This document shows positions 24,971-33,788 of a DNA stretch of 46,274 bases, piece after piece (positions within the stretch are counted from its first letter, which is position 1; each line of letters begins with the position of its first letter). This DNA is from an uncultured Lachnospiraceae bacterium. Its GTDB lineage: Bacteria; Bacillota; Clostridia; Lachnospirales; Lachnospiraceae. The stretch spans positions 1-46,274 of the forward strand of contig CAJUTC010000026.1 of the NCBI GenBank assembly GCA_910589195.1, written 5' to 3'. The position numbers and the translations under genes are program-made. The notes under the pieces were generated by a model. The model had not been told where the DNA came from. It searched no databases and was given only the letters and a program-made list of their open reading frames with translations.

Positions 24971-26746
24971 CTAATTCACGTTATTTTCCACAGGCTTTGT
25001 CCCTAATGTTACCTCCACCTGTCTTTCTACATACTGTCCGTCCGCTAAGGACTGAACGGTCAGTGAAATGGTATCCCCGCCTGCGTAATATGCCAGCATA
25101 GCCTTCAGCTCTGCCATAGTTCTTACAGACTGTCCGTCAAATTTAGTAATAATGTCTTTTTCTTTTAAATCGGAAGCGGCAGCGGCGCCTTCGTCCATAA
25201 TCTTATATACAAACACTCCCTGTGGCATTCCGTACAAAAGGGATGTATTGGAATCAATATCCTGGCCCTGGATCCCAAGATAGCCCTGCTTTGCCTCCTC
25301 GATCTCTTTCCGGGTTTTTTTAGTCATCAGGTTTCCAATAATATCCTGAACCTTGGTAATCGGAATGGCATAACCCATACCTTCTACTTCTGTAGAAGAA
25401 TATTTCGCGGAATTAATCCCGATTACCTCCCCATTCATATTTAAAAGGGCGCCGCCGCTGTTTCCCGGATTAATAGCCGCATCTGTTTGGAGAAGGTTTC
25501 TTGCGGTCTGCTGTTCTGTTTTCACTTCCCGATCCAGCGCGCTCACATAGCCTACCGTTACGGATTGCCCATACCCTAACGCATTCCCAATGGCAATTAC
25601 GCCCTGGCCTACCTTAAGGCTGTCAGAATCGCCAAGGGTGGCAACTGCAATTTTACTTTTTGTATCATCCGGAATCTTGGTTAAGTCAACCGCAATCACA
25701 GCCAGATCGTTTTCCGAATCGGTTCCCTTTACATTTGCCTCTACAATTTCATTATCTACAAATACCACGCCTAAGGTTTTTGCCCCTTCTACCACATGGT
25801 TATTGGTTACGATTAAAAGTTCTTCGTCGCTTTCCCCTACAATAATCCCGGAGCCGCTTCCCCTTCCCTCATATATCTGGGTCTGCCCAAACCAGTTCTG
25901 GGTCTGGTACTCCGTTACACTGTTAATAGCCACTACAGACGGCATGGCCTTTTCCACTATAGCAGACACATCATTTGTAACTGCCGAAATCGTGGTAATT
26001 GGACTTGTTTGGGACGTGTCTGGCTTCACCGTTTCAGGAACGGTTTCTGACTGGGCCAGCGTTGCCTGGTGTGCTTCCGTTTCATTGCCAGCCATAAGAC
26101 GGCTGCCAATCTGGTTCACTCCAGCCATAGTCCCTCCAGCTATCACACCGAAAAGCAGAGCCGCCGCTGTAACCCCGGCTGCTTTTTTCAAAATCGGATG
26201 GGGCTTCTTTTCCCTTTTTGGCTTCTGTCCCGGCTGGCGGGAATCCATCTGAGGATGCTGCCAGGGAGCATAATGCTGCTGGAAGGGCGGCTGGCTTCCA
26301 TAGCCGGGATTTGATCCAGATGGCCTGGTGCCGTAATTTCCGGATTGGGTTCCTGGATTTGAATTCGGCTGGTAACTTCCTCCATTTCCCGGATAATTGG
26401 TTTGATAACCGCCATAGCCGCTGCCAGATGGAGCCTGGCCGTTTCCATAAGTGCCCGGATAGCCACTTTTGTAATTTCCGGAAGGGTTTACCGGCGCTGA
26501 CGTGCCTGTACCATAAGGATATTTGCCGTTATCCGGTGACTGGCCTCCGGGATTAGGATTGGAATTTGAATTGGCTCTTTTATCCTGCCTGCTGGTTTCG
26601 TCCTCCATGGCAGCATCCGTTTTCTGTAAAGCAGCCATCCCCTCCCCTGGCTGGATGGTTTTGTCTGCCCTTTCCCTATATTCTGTCCGCTGGGATTCTT
26701 CCTCTCCATGGTTTTGTTCTGTTTTTTCATAATCGTTCTGATACAT
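24971..26746 (-). CDS. Membrane-anchored HtrA/DegP-type serine protease (S1C) with PDZ domain
   Basis: Envelope quality-control protease of 591 residues. A cytoplasmic N-terminal region of about 180 residues is disordered and rich in Gly, Pro, Asn, Ser and Tyr (60–170), ending in the basic KPKREKKPHPILKK. One membrane helix spans about 187–210. The trypsin-like domain follows with His317 (TNNHVVEG), Asp347 (ENDLAVIAVD) and Ser430 (NPGNSGGALL). One PDZ domain (about 485–580) closes the protein. HtrA genes of Gram-positives are often controlled by an OmpR-type two-component system (CssRS in Bacillus), and four matching 11-bp repeats lie just upstream. The downstream clpX may be cotranscribed. 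Confidence 0.93.
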   Translation of the reverse strand: MYQNDYEKTEQNHGEEESQRTEYRERADKTIQPGEGMAALQKTDAAMEDETSRQDKRANSNSNPNPGGQSPDNGKYPYGTGTSAPVNPSGNYKSGYPGTYGNGQAPSGSGYGGYQTNYPGNGGSYQPNSNPGTQSGNYGTRPSGSNPGYGSQPPFQQHYAPWQHPQMDSRQPGQKPKREKKPHPILKKAAGVTAAALLFGVIAGGTMAGVNQIGSRLMAGNETEAHQATLAQSETVPETVKPDTSQTSPITTISAVTNDVSAIVEKAMPSVVAINSVTEYQTQNWFGQTQIYEGRGSGSGIIVGESDEELLIVTNNHVVEGAKTLGVVFVDNEIVEANVKGTDSENDLAVIAVDLTKIPDDTKSKIAVATLGDSDSLKVGQGVIAIGNALGYGQSVTVGYVSALDREVKTEQQTARNLLQTDAAINPGNSGGALLNMNGEVIGINSAKYSSTEVEGMGYAIPITKVQDIIGNLMTKKTRKEIEEAKQGYLGIQGQDIDSNTSLLYGMPQGVFVYKIMDEGAAAASDLKEKDIITKFDGQSVRTMAELKAMLAYYAGGDTISLTVQSLADGQYVERQVEVTLGTKPVENNVN

Positions 26747-26864
26747 AACTTAAATCCCCTTTCTTAACTCCAAAGCAAATTTTGCGTTTCACTGCCTGTT
26801 GGGCAAATCGCTTTTTTCGCTGTAAGGATTCGTCGGAATCACTTCTTACTTGACTACGAAAATC

Positions 26865-26920
26865 ATTGTATCAGTCAATTGTGATGGAATTGTGATGAAT
26901 TTATGATAAAACTATGATCT
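26865..26920 (-). promoter_or_regulatory. Four tandem 11-bp operator repeats abutting the htrA -10 box
   Basis: On the plus strand AATTGTGATGG 26877–26887, AATTGTGATGA 26888–26898, ATTTATGATAA 26899–26909 and AACTATGATCT 26910–26920 follow each other exactly in an 11-base register. All share TGAT at the same position. In minus sense they end 6 bases before TACAAT (complement of 26865–26870), so they replace the -35. This is the usual geometry of OmpR/PhoB-family activators. The unit resembles the pho box (TCATAAAT…TCATCACAA), but the regulator is unknown. Confidence 0.75.
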
Positions 26921-26941
26921 GATACCAGGGTCAAACGGTCG

Positions 26942-26976
26942 AAAATCCGATGCAGGCTCACTTGCAAGAGGATTTT
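26942..26976 (-). terminator. Likely terminator of the glycan operon
   Basis: AAAATCC 26942–26948 pairs with GGATTTT 26970–26976, with an inner TGCA/TGCA pairing. Minus-sense transcripts end the stem in TTTT. It lies between the LCP gene and the htrA operator. Confidence 0.5.
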
Positions 26977-27001
26977 TCATGTTTTTGAGGATACGGGAGC
27001 A

Positions 27002-28831
27002 TCAGGAAATCCCAGGCCCTGCCGGGATTGTAGTAATGTTCCCTTCTCCCTGGATCGGTTCTTCACCCGGGGAATTGGGAGCTGCCGGACTCTGTATAGA
27101 CGGCGCTTCCGGATTCTTAGAAGGCGCTTCCGGCGGGTTAATAATAGTAGCCGTTATTCCCGGATTTACCGGCGTTGACGGGCTTTCTGTCCCTGGGGTC
27201 TGAGGGTGCCCTGGAACCGCGGGCGATAACGGTTCCTGCCCTGCAGGCCCGTCAGGGTTCTTCGTTTCTAAGGGAAGGGTTTCTTCCGGGTTTAAACGCG
27301 AATCCGTTTCATGGGAACGGCCAGGTTCTGACGGGGCGGACGTAGTTTCGCCTCTTCCCTGGCTGCTTTTCGGTTCCGAAGGCAAAGGTGACTTTGTCCC
27401 GCCAGAGGGTTCTCCTGGCGGCAATATAATCGAGGACGGGCGGGACTCTCTTACTTCCTCTTCCCTGGATCGGGATTCCGGTTGATCTTCCGTTTTATTT
27501 TCGGCTCCGTTCCCCTCTTCCTTTGTTCGGTCTGTTCCCTTTTTTGTTTCCTCCTCTGTCCTTTCTTTTTCAGTAGCTTCTTCTTTGCGCGCGGTCTTGG
27601 AAGGATTCGGCATAACACCGTTAGAGGTGGAAACGTGGCCCACAGACACCCCTTGCTTATACATGCCGCTGTCGCTGGAAATTTTTGCGCTGATTTTCTT
27701 TACCGTTTCGCTTGGGATATAGTTTTCTTCCCCATACAAAAATTGGTGAAGCTCCATTACATTGCTCTCTAATGTCTGAGGAATCACGCAGGCTCCTTTT
27801 CTTCCTAAATTCGCATCTCCTCTGGCGAATGGGAAACCTCCGGTTTCACCGATATAGTAAGTTCCTACATTTCCCAAAAGGCTTATAATATCTTGCATAT
27901 CCACGCTGGTAGCCACCTGTGGAAATAGTACCAGTGTCAACTGGTTCAGCGTAGCAAGATCCGCCTGCTTGGCTTTTTCAAAGGCCGCCTGGATTACCTT
28001 GCGCTGGCGTTCTGTCCTAGCAAAATCCGTATCCATCAGCCTGAGCCGTCCATAGGCCACTGCCTGCACCCCATCCAGATGGTTCATACCGGCCTTCGTT
28101 AAATGCTGGGAATATACCCCGGTAGCTTCCACCGTTTCCGTAATAAAGGAATTAATATAGGCAAACTCTGCCCTGCTGATTTCCATATCAATACCGCCTA
28201 GCAGATTAATTCCATCGGCTACCGCCTTCCAGCTAAAGGTTACGAAATCGCTGATATTCAAGTCCAGGTTTTTATTCAGCATTTTCGCCGCATTGCTAGG
28301 GCCTCCGTCAAAATATGCCCGGTTAATTTTATTGTAGCTGCCATTGTCATCAATACTCAGATACGAATCCCGGAACACACTAACCAGCCGGATCTCTCCT
28401 GTATCATGGTTAATGTCACAAATCATATTAACGTCTGCGTTGGTATCTTTCCCAACATTCGAGCCCCGGCTGTCTACGCCGAAAATATAGATCCCCCAGT
28501 GCCCCTTTTGTTTCTGATATTGAGGAAGATCCACGGAAAAGTTGGGGTTCTCCACTTCTTCCGGAACCCAGTCGTCCATACGCTGAATCATGCCCCATCT
28601 TCTGGCAAAAAAACCATAACCGCATATAAACAGCAGCGCAAAGAACTCAGCAATTACCAGCGTAATAATCCGTTTGCGCCTTTTTGACATTTTGCCGCCT
28701 TTTTTTTCTGTCCCGACTGTTTCGTATGGCATTGGTATCCGTCTGCCCGCCTCCTGCCGGATGGCGCCGCCCTGACGGCGGCTTCTTCTGATGCCAGATT
28801 TCACCGGCCCCTTCTCTAAATCATAATCCAT
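27002..28831 (-). CDS. LytR-CpsA-Psr (LCP) family glycopolymer ligase with long disordered tail
   Basis: LCP enzymes move lipid-linked wall teichoic acid or capsule onto peptidoglycan. The 609-residue product has a basic cytoplasmic N-terminus, one membrane helix (about 54–76), then the LCP domain (about 110–360). Conserved elements are FGVDSRG, TNADVNM (Asp133), SVFRDSYLSI with Arg154, YNKINRAYFDGG, LLGGIDMEI and GRLRLMDTDFARTERQRKVI. Residues about 385–609 are a low-complexity Pro/Ser/Glu/Gly extension outside the cell, possibly spanning the wall. It is the last gene of the glycan operon, which fits a role in attaching that glycan. The start has GAGG 7 bases upstream. Confidence 0.92.
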   Translation of the reverse strand: MDYDLEKGPVKSGIRRSRRQGGAIRQEAGRRIPMPYETVGTEKKGGKMSKRRKRIITLVIAEFFALLFICGYGFFARRWGMIQRMDDWVPEEVENPNFSVDLPQYQKQKGHWGIYIFGVDSRGSNVGKDTNADVNMICDINHDTGEIRLVSVFRDSYLSIDDNGSYNKINRAYFDGGPSNAAKMLNKNLDLNISDFVTFSWKAVADGINLLGGIDMEISRAEFAYINSFITETVEATGVYSQHLTKAGMNHLDGVQAVAYGRLRLMDTDFARTERQRKVIQAAFEKAKQADLATLNQLTLVLFPQVATSVDMQDIISLLGNVGTYYIGETGGFPFARGDANLGRKGACVIPQTLESNVMELHQFLYGEENYIPSETVKKISAKISSDSGMYKQGVSVGHVSTSNGVMPNPSKTARKEEATEKERTEEETKKGTDRTKEEGNGAENKTEDQPESRSREEEVRESRPSSIILPPGEPSGGTKSPLPSEPKSSQGRGETTSAPSEPGRSHETDSRLNPEETLPLETKNPDGPAGQEPLSPAVPGHPQTPGTESPSTPVNPGITATIINPPEAPSKNPEAPSIQSPAAPNSPGEEPIQGEGNITTIPAGPGIS

Positions 28832-28847
28832 CGCATTTCCTCATCTG

Positions 28848-30266
28848 CTAATACGCGTTTTTATTAATAAAGCCTTTAAATATGGTGAGAAATAAGATCT
28901 TAAAATCAAATCCAAGGCTCCAGTTTTCAATGTAATATAAATCATGTTCAATTCGTTTGGTGATAGAGGTATCTCCCCGGTAGCCATTCACCTGCGCCCA
29001 TCCAGTTAAGCCTGGCCGCACCTGATGTTTTACCATATAGCGGGGAATTTCTTCCTTAAAACGCTCTACAAAAAAGGGACGTTCCGGCCTGGGACCTACC
29101 AGGCTCATATCTCCCCTCAAGATATTAAAAAACTGTGGCATCTCATCGATGCTTGTCCGGCGGATTATTTTCCCAACAGGCGTTACTCTGGGATCATTGG
29201 GCGTCGTCCACTTGGCTTTTTCTGACGACGGCGCCTGCACTGCCATGGAGCGGAATTTGTACATCTTAAAAGGCCGGTTATGAAGGCCTACCCGCTCCTG
29301 GCTGTAGATAACGGGCCCCTTGGAAGTTAGTTTAATCAAAAGAGCGGCAATTATCATAACTGGCGAAAAAATAAGAATGGCCACAGAGGCGCCAAAAATA
29401 TCCAGGATCCGCTTTGCGGTGGCGTTTAACAAATCATTTAAGGGCACGTGGCGGATGTTAATCACAGGAAGACCCTGTAAATCCTCTGTATAGGGCCTGG
29501 TTGGGATAATATTGTTGTAATCCGGGATAAACTTTGTGTGGACGCCGCTTTTTTCACATGTGGCCACAATCCGCTCCAGATTTTCATATTCTTTCAATCC
29601 TAAGGTAACCGCGATTTCATCCAGCGTGTTTTCCTCCAGAAAATGCTGAAGCTGGGAAATCTCTCCTAAAACCGGAATCTGACGATACTGGAAGCCAATC
29701 GGATGATGATCGTCTAAAATCCCCTGGATATGATACCCCCACTCCGGATTGGACTTTACACGGTCGATAAACCCTTCTGCCGCCCGGCTGAAGCCAATCA
29801 GCAGAATATGCTTCTGATTATACCCTTTTGAACGCATGGAATGCAGAAAACGGTGGATTGCGTACCGCTCTGCTGATTCCAGTATTACATTAATGGCAAA
29901 AAACGCCATGACCATTCGGCGAGAAAAGTTGTAAAAATATGGGTTCTTTCCGCCTAAATACAGCACCAAGGTAAAAATCAAAAGGCCTATGGTATTGGCT
30001 TTGCAGATATTCGCCAGCTCTACCCGCCTGCGCATGACCCGCTTAGGGGTATAAAGCTGAAACATCCCATATAGCAATAGGTAAAGAGGAATAATAACCA
30101 CCAGAGGGATCACGTATACCTGAGGCGGCAGTACTCCGGTTCCCGCCACCAGGAAAAAGCCGCTTTCAATAATAAGATACCAGGCCAATAAATAGGAACA
30201 TGTGATAATACACGCGTCCAGTACCACATGGGTCCGGTTCAATGATTTCTGATTATTCTTTATCAT
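28848..30266 (-). CDS. Polyprenyl glycosylphosphotransferase (initiating sugar transferase)
   Basis: Transfers a sugar-1-phosphate from a nucleotide sugar to undecaprenyl phosphate, the first step of glycan repeat synthesis. The 472-residue WbaP/WcaJ-like protein has four N-terminal membrane helices (about 14–34, 50–70, 90–106, 117–133) and a Rossmann-like middle domain (150–260; HILLIGFSRAAEGFIDRV). A re-entrant/membrane helix (about 290–312) precedes the catalytic domain with YKFRSM, NDPRVTPVGKIIRRTSIDEM, PQFFNILRGDMSLVGPRPE and VRPGLTGWAQVNGYRGD. The sugar is likely glucose or galactose by family, but not certain. It is 16 bases upstream of the LCP gene in the same transcript. Confidence 0.94.
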   Translation of the reverse strand: MIKNNQKSLNRTHVVLDACIITCSYLLAWYLIIESGFFLVAGTGVLPPQVYVIPLVVIIPLYLLLYGMFQLYTPKRVMRRRVELANICKANTIGLLIFTLVLYLGGKNPYFYNFSRRMVMAFFAINVILESAERYAIHRFLHSMRSKGYNQKHILLIGFSRAAEGFIDRVKSNPEWGYHIQGILDDHHPIGFQYRQIPVLGEISQLQHFLEENTLDEIAVTLGLKEYENLERIVATCEKSGVHTKFIPDYNNIIPTRPYTEDLQGLPVINIRHVPLNDLLNATAKRILDIFGASVAILIFSPVMIIAALLIKLTSKGPVIYSQERVGLHNRPFKMYKFRSMAVQAPSSEKAKWTTPNDPRVTPVGKIIRRTSIDEMPQFFNILRGDMSLVGPRPERPFFVERFKEEIPRYMVKHQVRPGLTGWAQVNGYRGDTSITKRIEHDLYYIENWSLGFDFKILFLTIFKGFINKNAY

Positions 30267-30406
30267 AGTACATCACCTTAGTTTTTTTATCCACCCATTA
30301 TACATGATTTTCCTCTAATCGGCCACAAAATTCGCCATTATTTTCTGAAAGCGTGGCAATGGTTCCTCAAAACAGGCCGCAAAATGGCAGGAATAAGGGT
30401 TCCGCA

Positions 30407-31405
30407 CTAACTGGAAGCCCTTTTTTGCGCTTTCTTGAGCTGACGCATGGAAAATTCATACAGGTACAGGAAGGTAGCCGCAAAAAGCTCCCATTCAATC
30501 ACCAGGTAATGGGTTCGGTTTTCTCGTCGGTAAGGAACCTTCTTACAGTGTTTTGCTGTCCGGATCCCTTCTTTTAAGCCTTCTAAATAGTCGGTTCCAA
30601 ATCCCAGTTTTTTAAAAAAACCGTATTTTAAACCAGTACCTGCCAGAACTCCCGGCAGATTAAGCAAAAGCTGGGGCCAGGGCATATTTTTATAATTCAG
30701 GTAAACGCTGTTTCTGGCTGCCAATTTTACCTTAAAGGAATTATACTTTGAGCCGCTGGTTCCGCTGCCCACATGGTGCACCAGGGCAGTCGGGCAATAA
30801 ACATTCATATACCCGGCAATCCTTGCGCGGTATCCTACATCAATATCCTCCAAATAGGCAAAATGCATCTCGTCAAAATATCCGATCTGGTTAAATACCT
30901 CCCGGCGGTAAATGGCTGCCCCGGCGCATGCGGCAAACACCCGGAACGGGCGCCTATAGCCTGATGAGCTTCTTCCTACGCCCCTCTGGTAGGCCCAGCC
31001 AAACAGGCAATACATATCCCCGGCGTCATCCATCAGCTCCGGATGATACATCTGAATCATCTTGCTGCTGACGGAGAAAATCCTGGGAGAGCGCTCAATG
31101 GCTCGGATCAGTTCCCTAATATAGTGTTTGTCTGCCTTGGTATCATTATTCAGCAAAATCACGTAAGGCGTATGGCTATTTTGGATTCCCAGATTAACTG
31201 CCACGGAAAATCCTTTATTTTCCGGAAGGAATATGGAAGGAACCTGGTGTTTCCTTAACCATTCCACACTTCCGTCCTGTGAGCCGTTGTCCACCACCAG
31301 CACGTCAAAATCCTGGCAGCTTTGAGCCTTTAAGGCTTCCATACAATCTTCCATATATGCCAAACCATTGTAATTCGGAATAATAACCGTTACTTTTTTT
31401 CCCAT
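30407..31405 (-). CDS. GT2 family glycosyltransferase (rhamnosyltransferase-like)
   Basis: A 332-residue cytoplasmic GT-A enzyme. Its nucleotide-binding start is KVTVIIPNYNGLAYMEDCME with VLVVDNGSQDGS at about 35–46. The DxD equivalent is LLNNDT (85–89), then a catalytic-type region EMHFAYLEDIDVGYRARIAG and ALVHHVGSGTSGSKYN. The family contains rhamnosyl- and other sugar transferases for O-antigen-like or wall glycans. The acceptor is unknown. It overlaps nothing but is separated from the next upstream glycosyltransferase by only one base. A 140-base gap follows before the sugar transferase gene. Confidence 0.9.
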   Translation of the reverse strand: MGKKVTVIIPNYNGLAYMEDCMEALKAQSCQDFDVLVVDNGSQDGSVEWLRKHQVPSIFLPENKGFSVAVNLGIQNSHTPYVILLNNDTKADKHYIRELIRAIERSPRIFSVSSKMIQMYHPELMDDAGDMYCLFGWAYQRGVGRSSSGYRRPFRVFAACAGAAIYRREVFNQIGYFDEMHFAYLEDIDVGYRARIAGYMNVYCPTALVHHVGSGTSGSKYNSFKVKLAARNSVYLNYKNMPWPQLLLNLPGVLAGTGLKYGFFKKLGFGTDYLEGLKEGIRTAKHCKKVPYRRENRTHYLVIEWELFAATFLYLYEFSMRQLKKAQKRASS

Positions 31406-31406
31406 T

Positions 31407-33677
31407 TTATTCCCCCTTAAGCTTCCGCCCAGTTTTTTCTTCGAAAAGTTCCAACACTCGTTTTTTTACTTCCGGCTCCATATATGGCAGATATACTTCC
31501 AAGTTATACGGTTCCCCTATGGCTTCCTTAAGCAAATCCCGAAGGGCAAAATTAGACTTGCGCAGCGTCAGGTTGGGATTGTAGAACGGATCCCCTCCGA
31601 TTACAATCTCTGGCCAATAGCCGATAAAGCGGGCCACCTCCCGGTTAAACCGCTCTACCTTCTCTGGCGTATCCTCCAGACCCCTTGATTTGGATTCATA
31701 GTGGTACAGCAGGGCATAGGGGTTATATACGACTTTCTTATCCAGGGAACGGATTTTCAGGCAGTAGTCGATATCGTTAAACGCTACTGCCAGTTCTTCC
31801 CGGAAGCCGCCCACCTGATCAAACAGGCTCCTCTTGCTCATCATACAGGCCGCTGTGACTGCGCTGTAGTCTTGGGCGCACATGGCCCGATGGAAATAGC
31901 TGTTCTCCGCCTGATGTAACCCGATAAAGGTATGCCCGGCAATTCCTCCGAACCCGATTACTACCCCTCCGTGTTGGATGGTGTCATCCTGGTAAAGAAG
32001 CCTGGCTCCTACCACTCCCACATCCTGGCGCATACAATATCCCAAAAGTTCCCGCACCGTATCCGGCTCGATCAATTCCACATCATTGTTTAAAAACAGC
32101 AGGTATTCTCCCTTTGAAAATTCCACGCCGAAATTGTTAATGGCAGAAAAGTTAAACCCTTTCTCCCAGGTTACAACCTGGACATTAGGCCGCTTTTTCT
32201 GAAGGTCTTCATAATACCGGAAGGTTTGCGGATCGGTACTGTTATTTTCCACCACGATCACTTCTAAATTTTGGTACGTTCCCTTGTCCAGAAGTGACGA
32301 CAAGCAAAGTTCCAAATCCTCCTTATGATCTTTATTGGGAATGATCACCGATACCAGCGGCTCTTCCTCCAGCCGGAAACGGGTATGGTAAATCCCGAAA
32401 TCCACGCCTTTTTCCACAGAATCCACGGAAATACCCATGCGTTCATAATGAGCCTTAATAGCTCTTGCTCCCGCCTCAAAGGCATACATTTTGCTTTCCG
32501 GATTACTGGCCGTAGAATTCATATGGCAGCGCCAATGATACAGTACCTTAGGGATATGGGATACCTTCCGCGCACCTTCCGTACACCGGAAAATAAAGTC
32601 ATAGTCTTGTGCCCCGTCAAAAGCTTGGTCAAAGCCGCCCACTTGTTTCGCCAGTTCCCGTTTTACTACAAATAAATGGCAGATATAGTTTACACTGGTT
32701 AACAAATCTGGGTTAAAATCCGGCTTAAAATGAGGATCAAACAGGGCCTGCCCGTCCATATCCAGCTTATCCTCGTCCGAATAAAGCACATCAATTCTAG
32801 GATCCTGGTTAATTGCTCTCGCACATTCAAAAAGGGCATTTTCTGTCAGCGTATCATCATGATCAGCCAGCACAATAAAATCCCCTCTGACCATATCCAT
32901 CGCCGCATTGGTATTCCCTGCGATTTTCTTATTTTCTCCTAAAATTACATATTTAAAACGGGAATCCTGCTGAACAAACCGTTTCAGGATCCGCTCGGCA
33001 CTTTCACCTTTAGGGCTTCCGTCCGCGATACAAACCTCCCAATTTCCGTAAGTTTGATTCCGGATGGATTCTAAAAGTTCTTTTAAATACCGTTCCGGCG
33101 TTTTATAAACAGGAATCAGGATGGAAAACTTTGGTTCATATTCAAAGACCGTTTCCCGCTGTTTCTCCAGCTCTTCCTCAGAAGGCCGGGTCAATTCATA
33201 CCACTCACCATAGTCATAGTCATTGTCCAATCCCTGGAGTTTATGCTTTGATTTTAAGACCAAAGCTTTCAAGCCATTTTCCTTCCAGAAATCCATGGCC
33301 ACATGGACGGTTTCCATATTCATTAAATCCTTTATCTTCTGAACCCGCTTATAAGCCACGCTGGAACGTTTTTCGATTAATTCCTCATTATATTTCACGC
33401 AGGCTTTTCTTCCTTCACAGCGGATAATCAGATAATAATTTTTTCCTCTTTCATAGGGAAAGCGGATGTCAAAGCCAAAATCTTTATTGATCACCTGCTT
33501 GAAATAAATCTGACTTACATCATCCCGCCTGGTGGAAACACACTGAAACGGTACTGGCCGCCGCTTCTCATCCTCAACAGAAAATGAAGCTTTGGATTCC
33601 GGATGTTTGCCAAGTACCCAACCGTTTAAGGTAATGGAATTTTCCCGTATTCGAACCACATCGATTTTATACTTCAT
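31407..33677 (-). CDS. Bifunctional protein with two GT2 glycosyltransferase domains
   Basis: From the ATG at 33677 (MKYKIDVVRIRENSITLNGW) the product is 756 residues. The frame extends to a GTG at 33719, but that part translates an AGGAGG site. An N-terminal beta-rich region of about 130 residues precedes GT2 domain 1 (FSILIPVYKTPERYLKELLE; VLADHDDTLTENALFECAR), then domain 2 (LVSVIIPNKDHKEDLELCLS; YLLFLNNDVELIEPDTVREL). Two active sites would allow addition of two sugars or polymerisation of an alternating repeat, as in RgpF-like or hyaluronan-type synthases. Which applies is unknown. Adjacent to two other GT2 genes in the same operon. Confidence 0.9.
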   Translation of the reverse strand: MKYKIDVVRIRENSITLNGWVLGKHPESKASFSVEDEKRRPVPFQCVSTRRDDVSQIYFKQVINKDFGFDIRFPYERGKNYYLIIRCEGRKACVKYNEELIEKRSSVAYKRVQKIKDLMNMETVHVAMDFWKENGLKALVLKSKHKLQGLDNDYDYGEWYELTRPSEEELEKQRETVFEYEPKFSILIPVYKTPERYLKELLESIRNQTYGNWEVCIADGSPKGESAERILKRFVQQDSRFKYVILGENKKIAGNTNAAMDMVRGDFIVLADHDDTLTENALFECARAINQDPRIDVLYSDEDKLDMDGQALFDPHFKPDFNPDLLTSVNYICHLFVVKRELAKQVGGFDQAFDGAQDYDFIFRCTEGARKVSHIPKVLYHWRCHMNSTASNPESKMYAFEAGARAIKAHYERMGISVDSVEKGVDFGIYHTRFRLEEEPLVSVIIPNKDHKEDLELCLSSLLDKGTYQNLEVIVVENNSTDPQTFRYYEDLQKKRPNVQVVTWEKGFNFSAINNFGVEFSKGEYLLFLNNDVELIEPDTVRELLGYCMRQDVGVVGARLLYQDDTIQHGGVVIGFGGIAGHTFIGLHQAENSYFHRAMCAQDYSAVTAACMMSKRSLFDQVGGFREELAVAFNDIDYCLKIRSLDKKVVYNPYALLYHYESKSRGLEDTPEKVERFNREVARFIGYWPEIVIGGDPFYNPNLTLRKSNFALRDLLKEAIGEPYNLEVYLPYMEPEVKKRVLELFEEKTGRKLKGE

Positions 33678-33788
33678 ATGAAATCTATATCCTCCTGTCA
33701 GCATCCTATAGGAAACCACAAATCATTTGCCCTTTTCTATCATCCCCGGGGATTTTCACGATTTTCGTAAGGCAGATTCCCCCATCTG

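Noticed and set aside
25590..26252. 220-codon plus-strand frame opposite htrA
   Set aside because: Shadow of the protease gene; long only because of that gene's codon composition.
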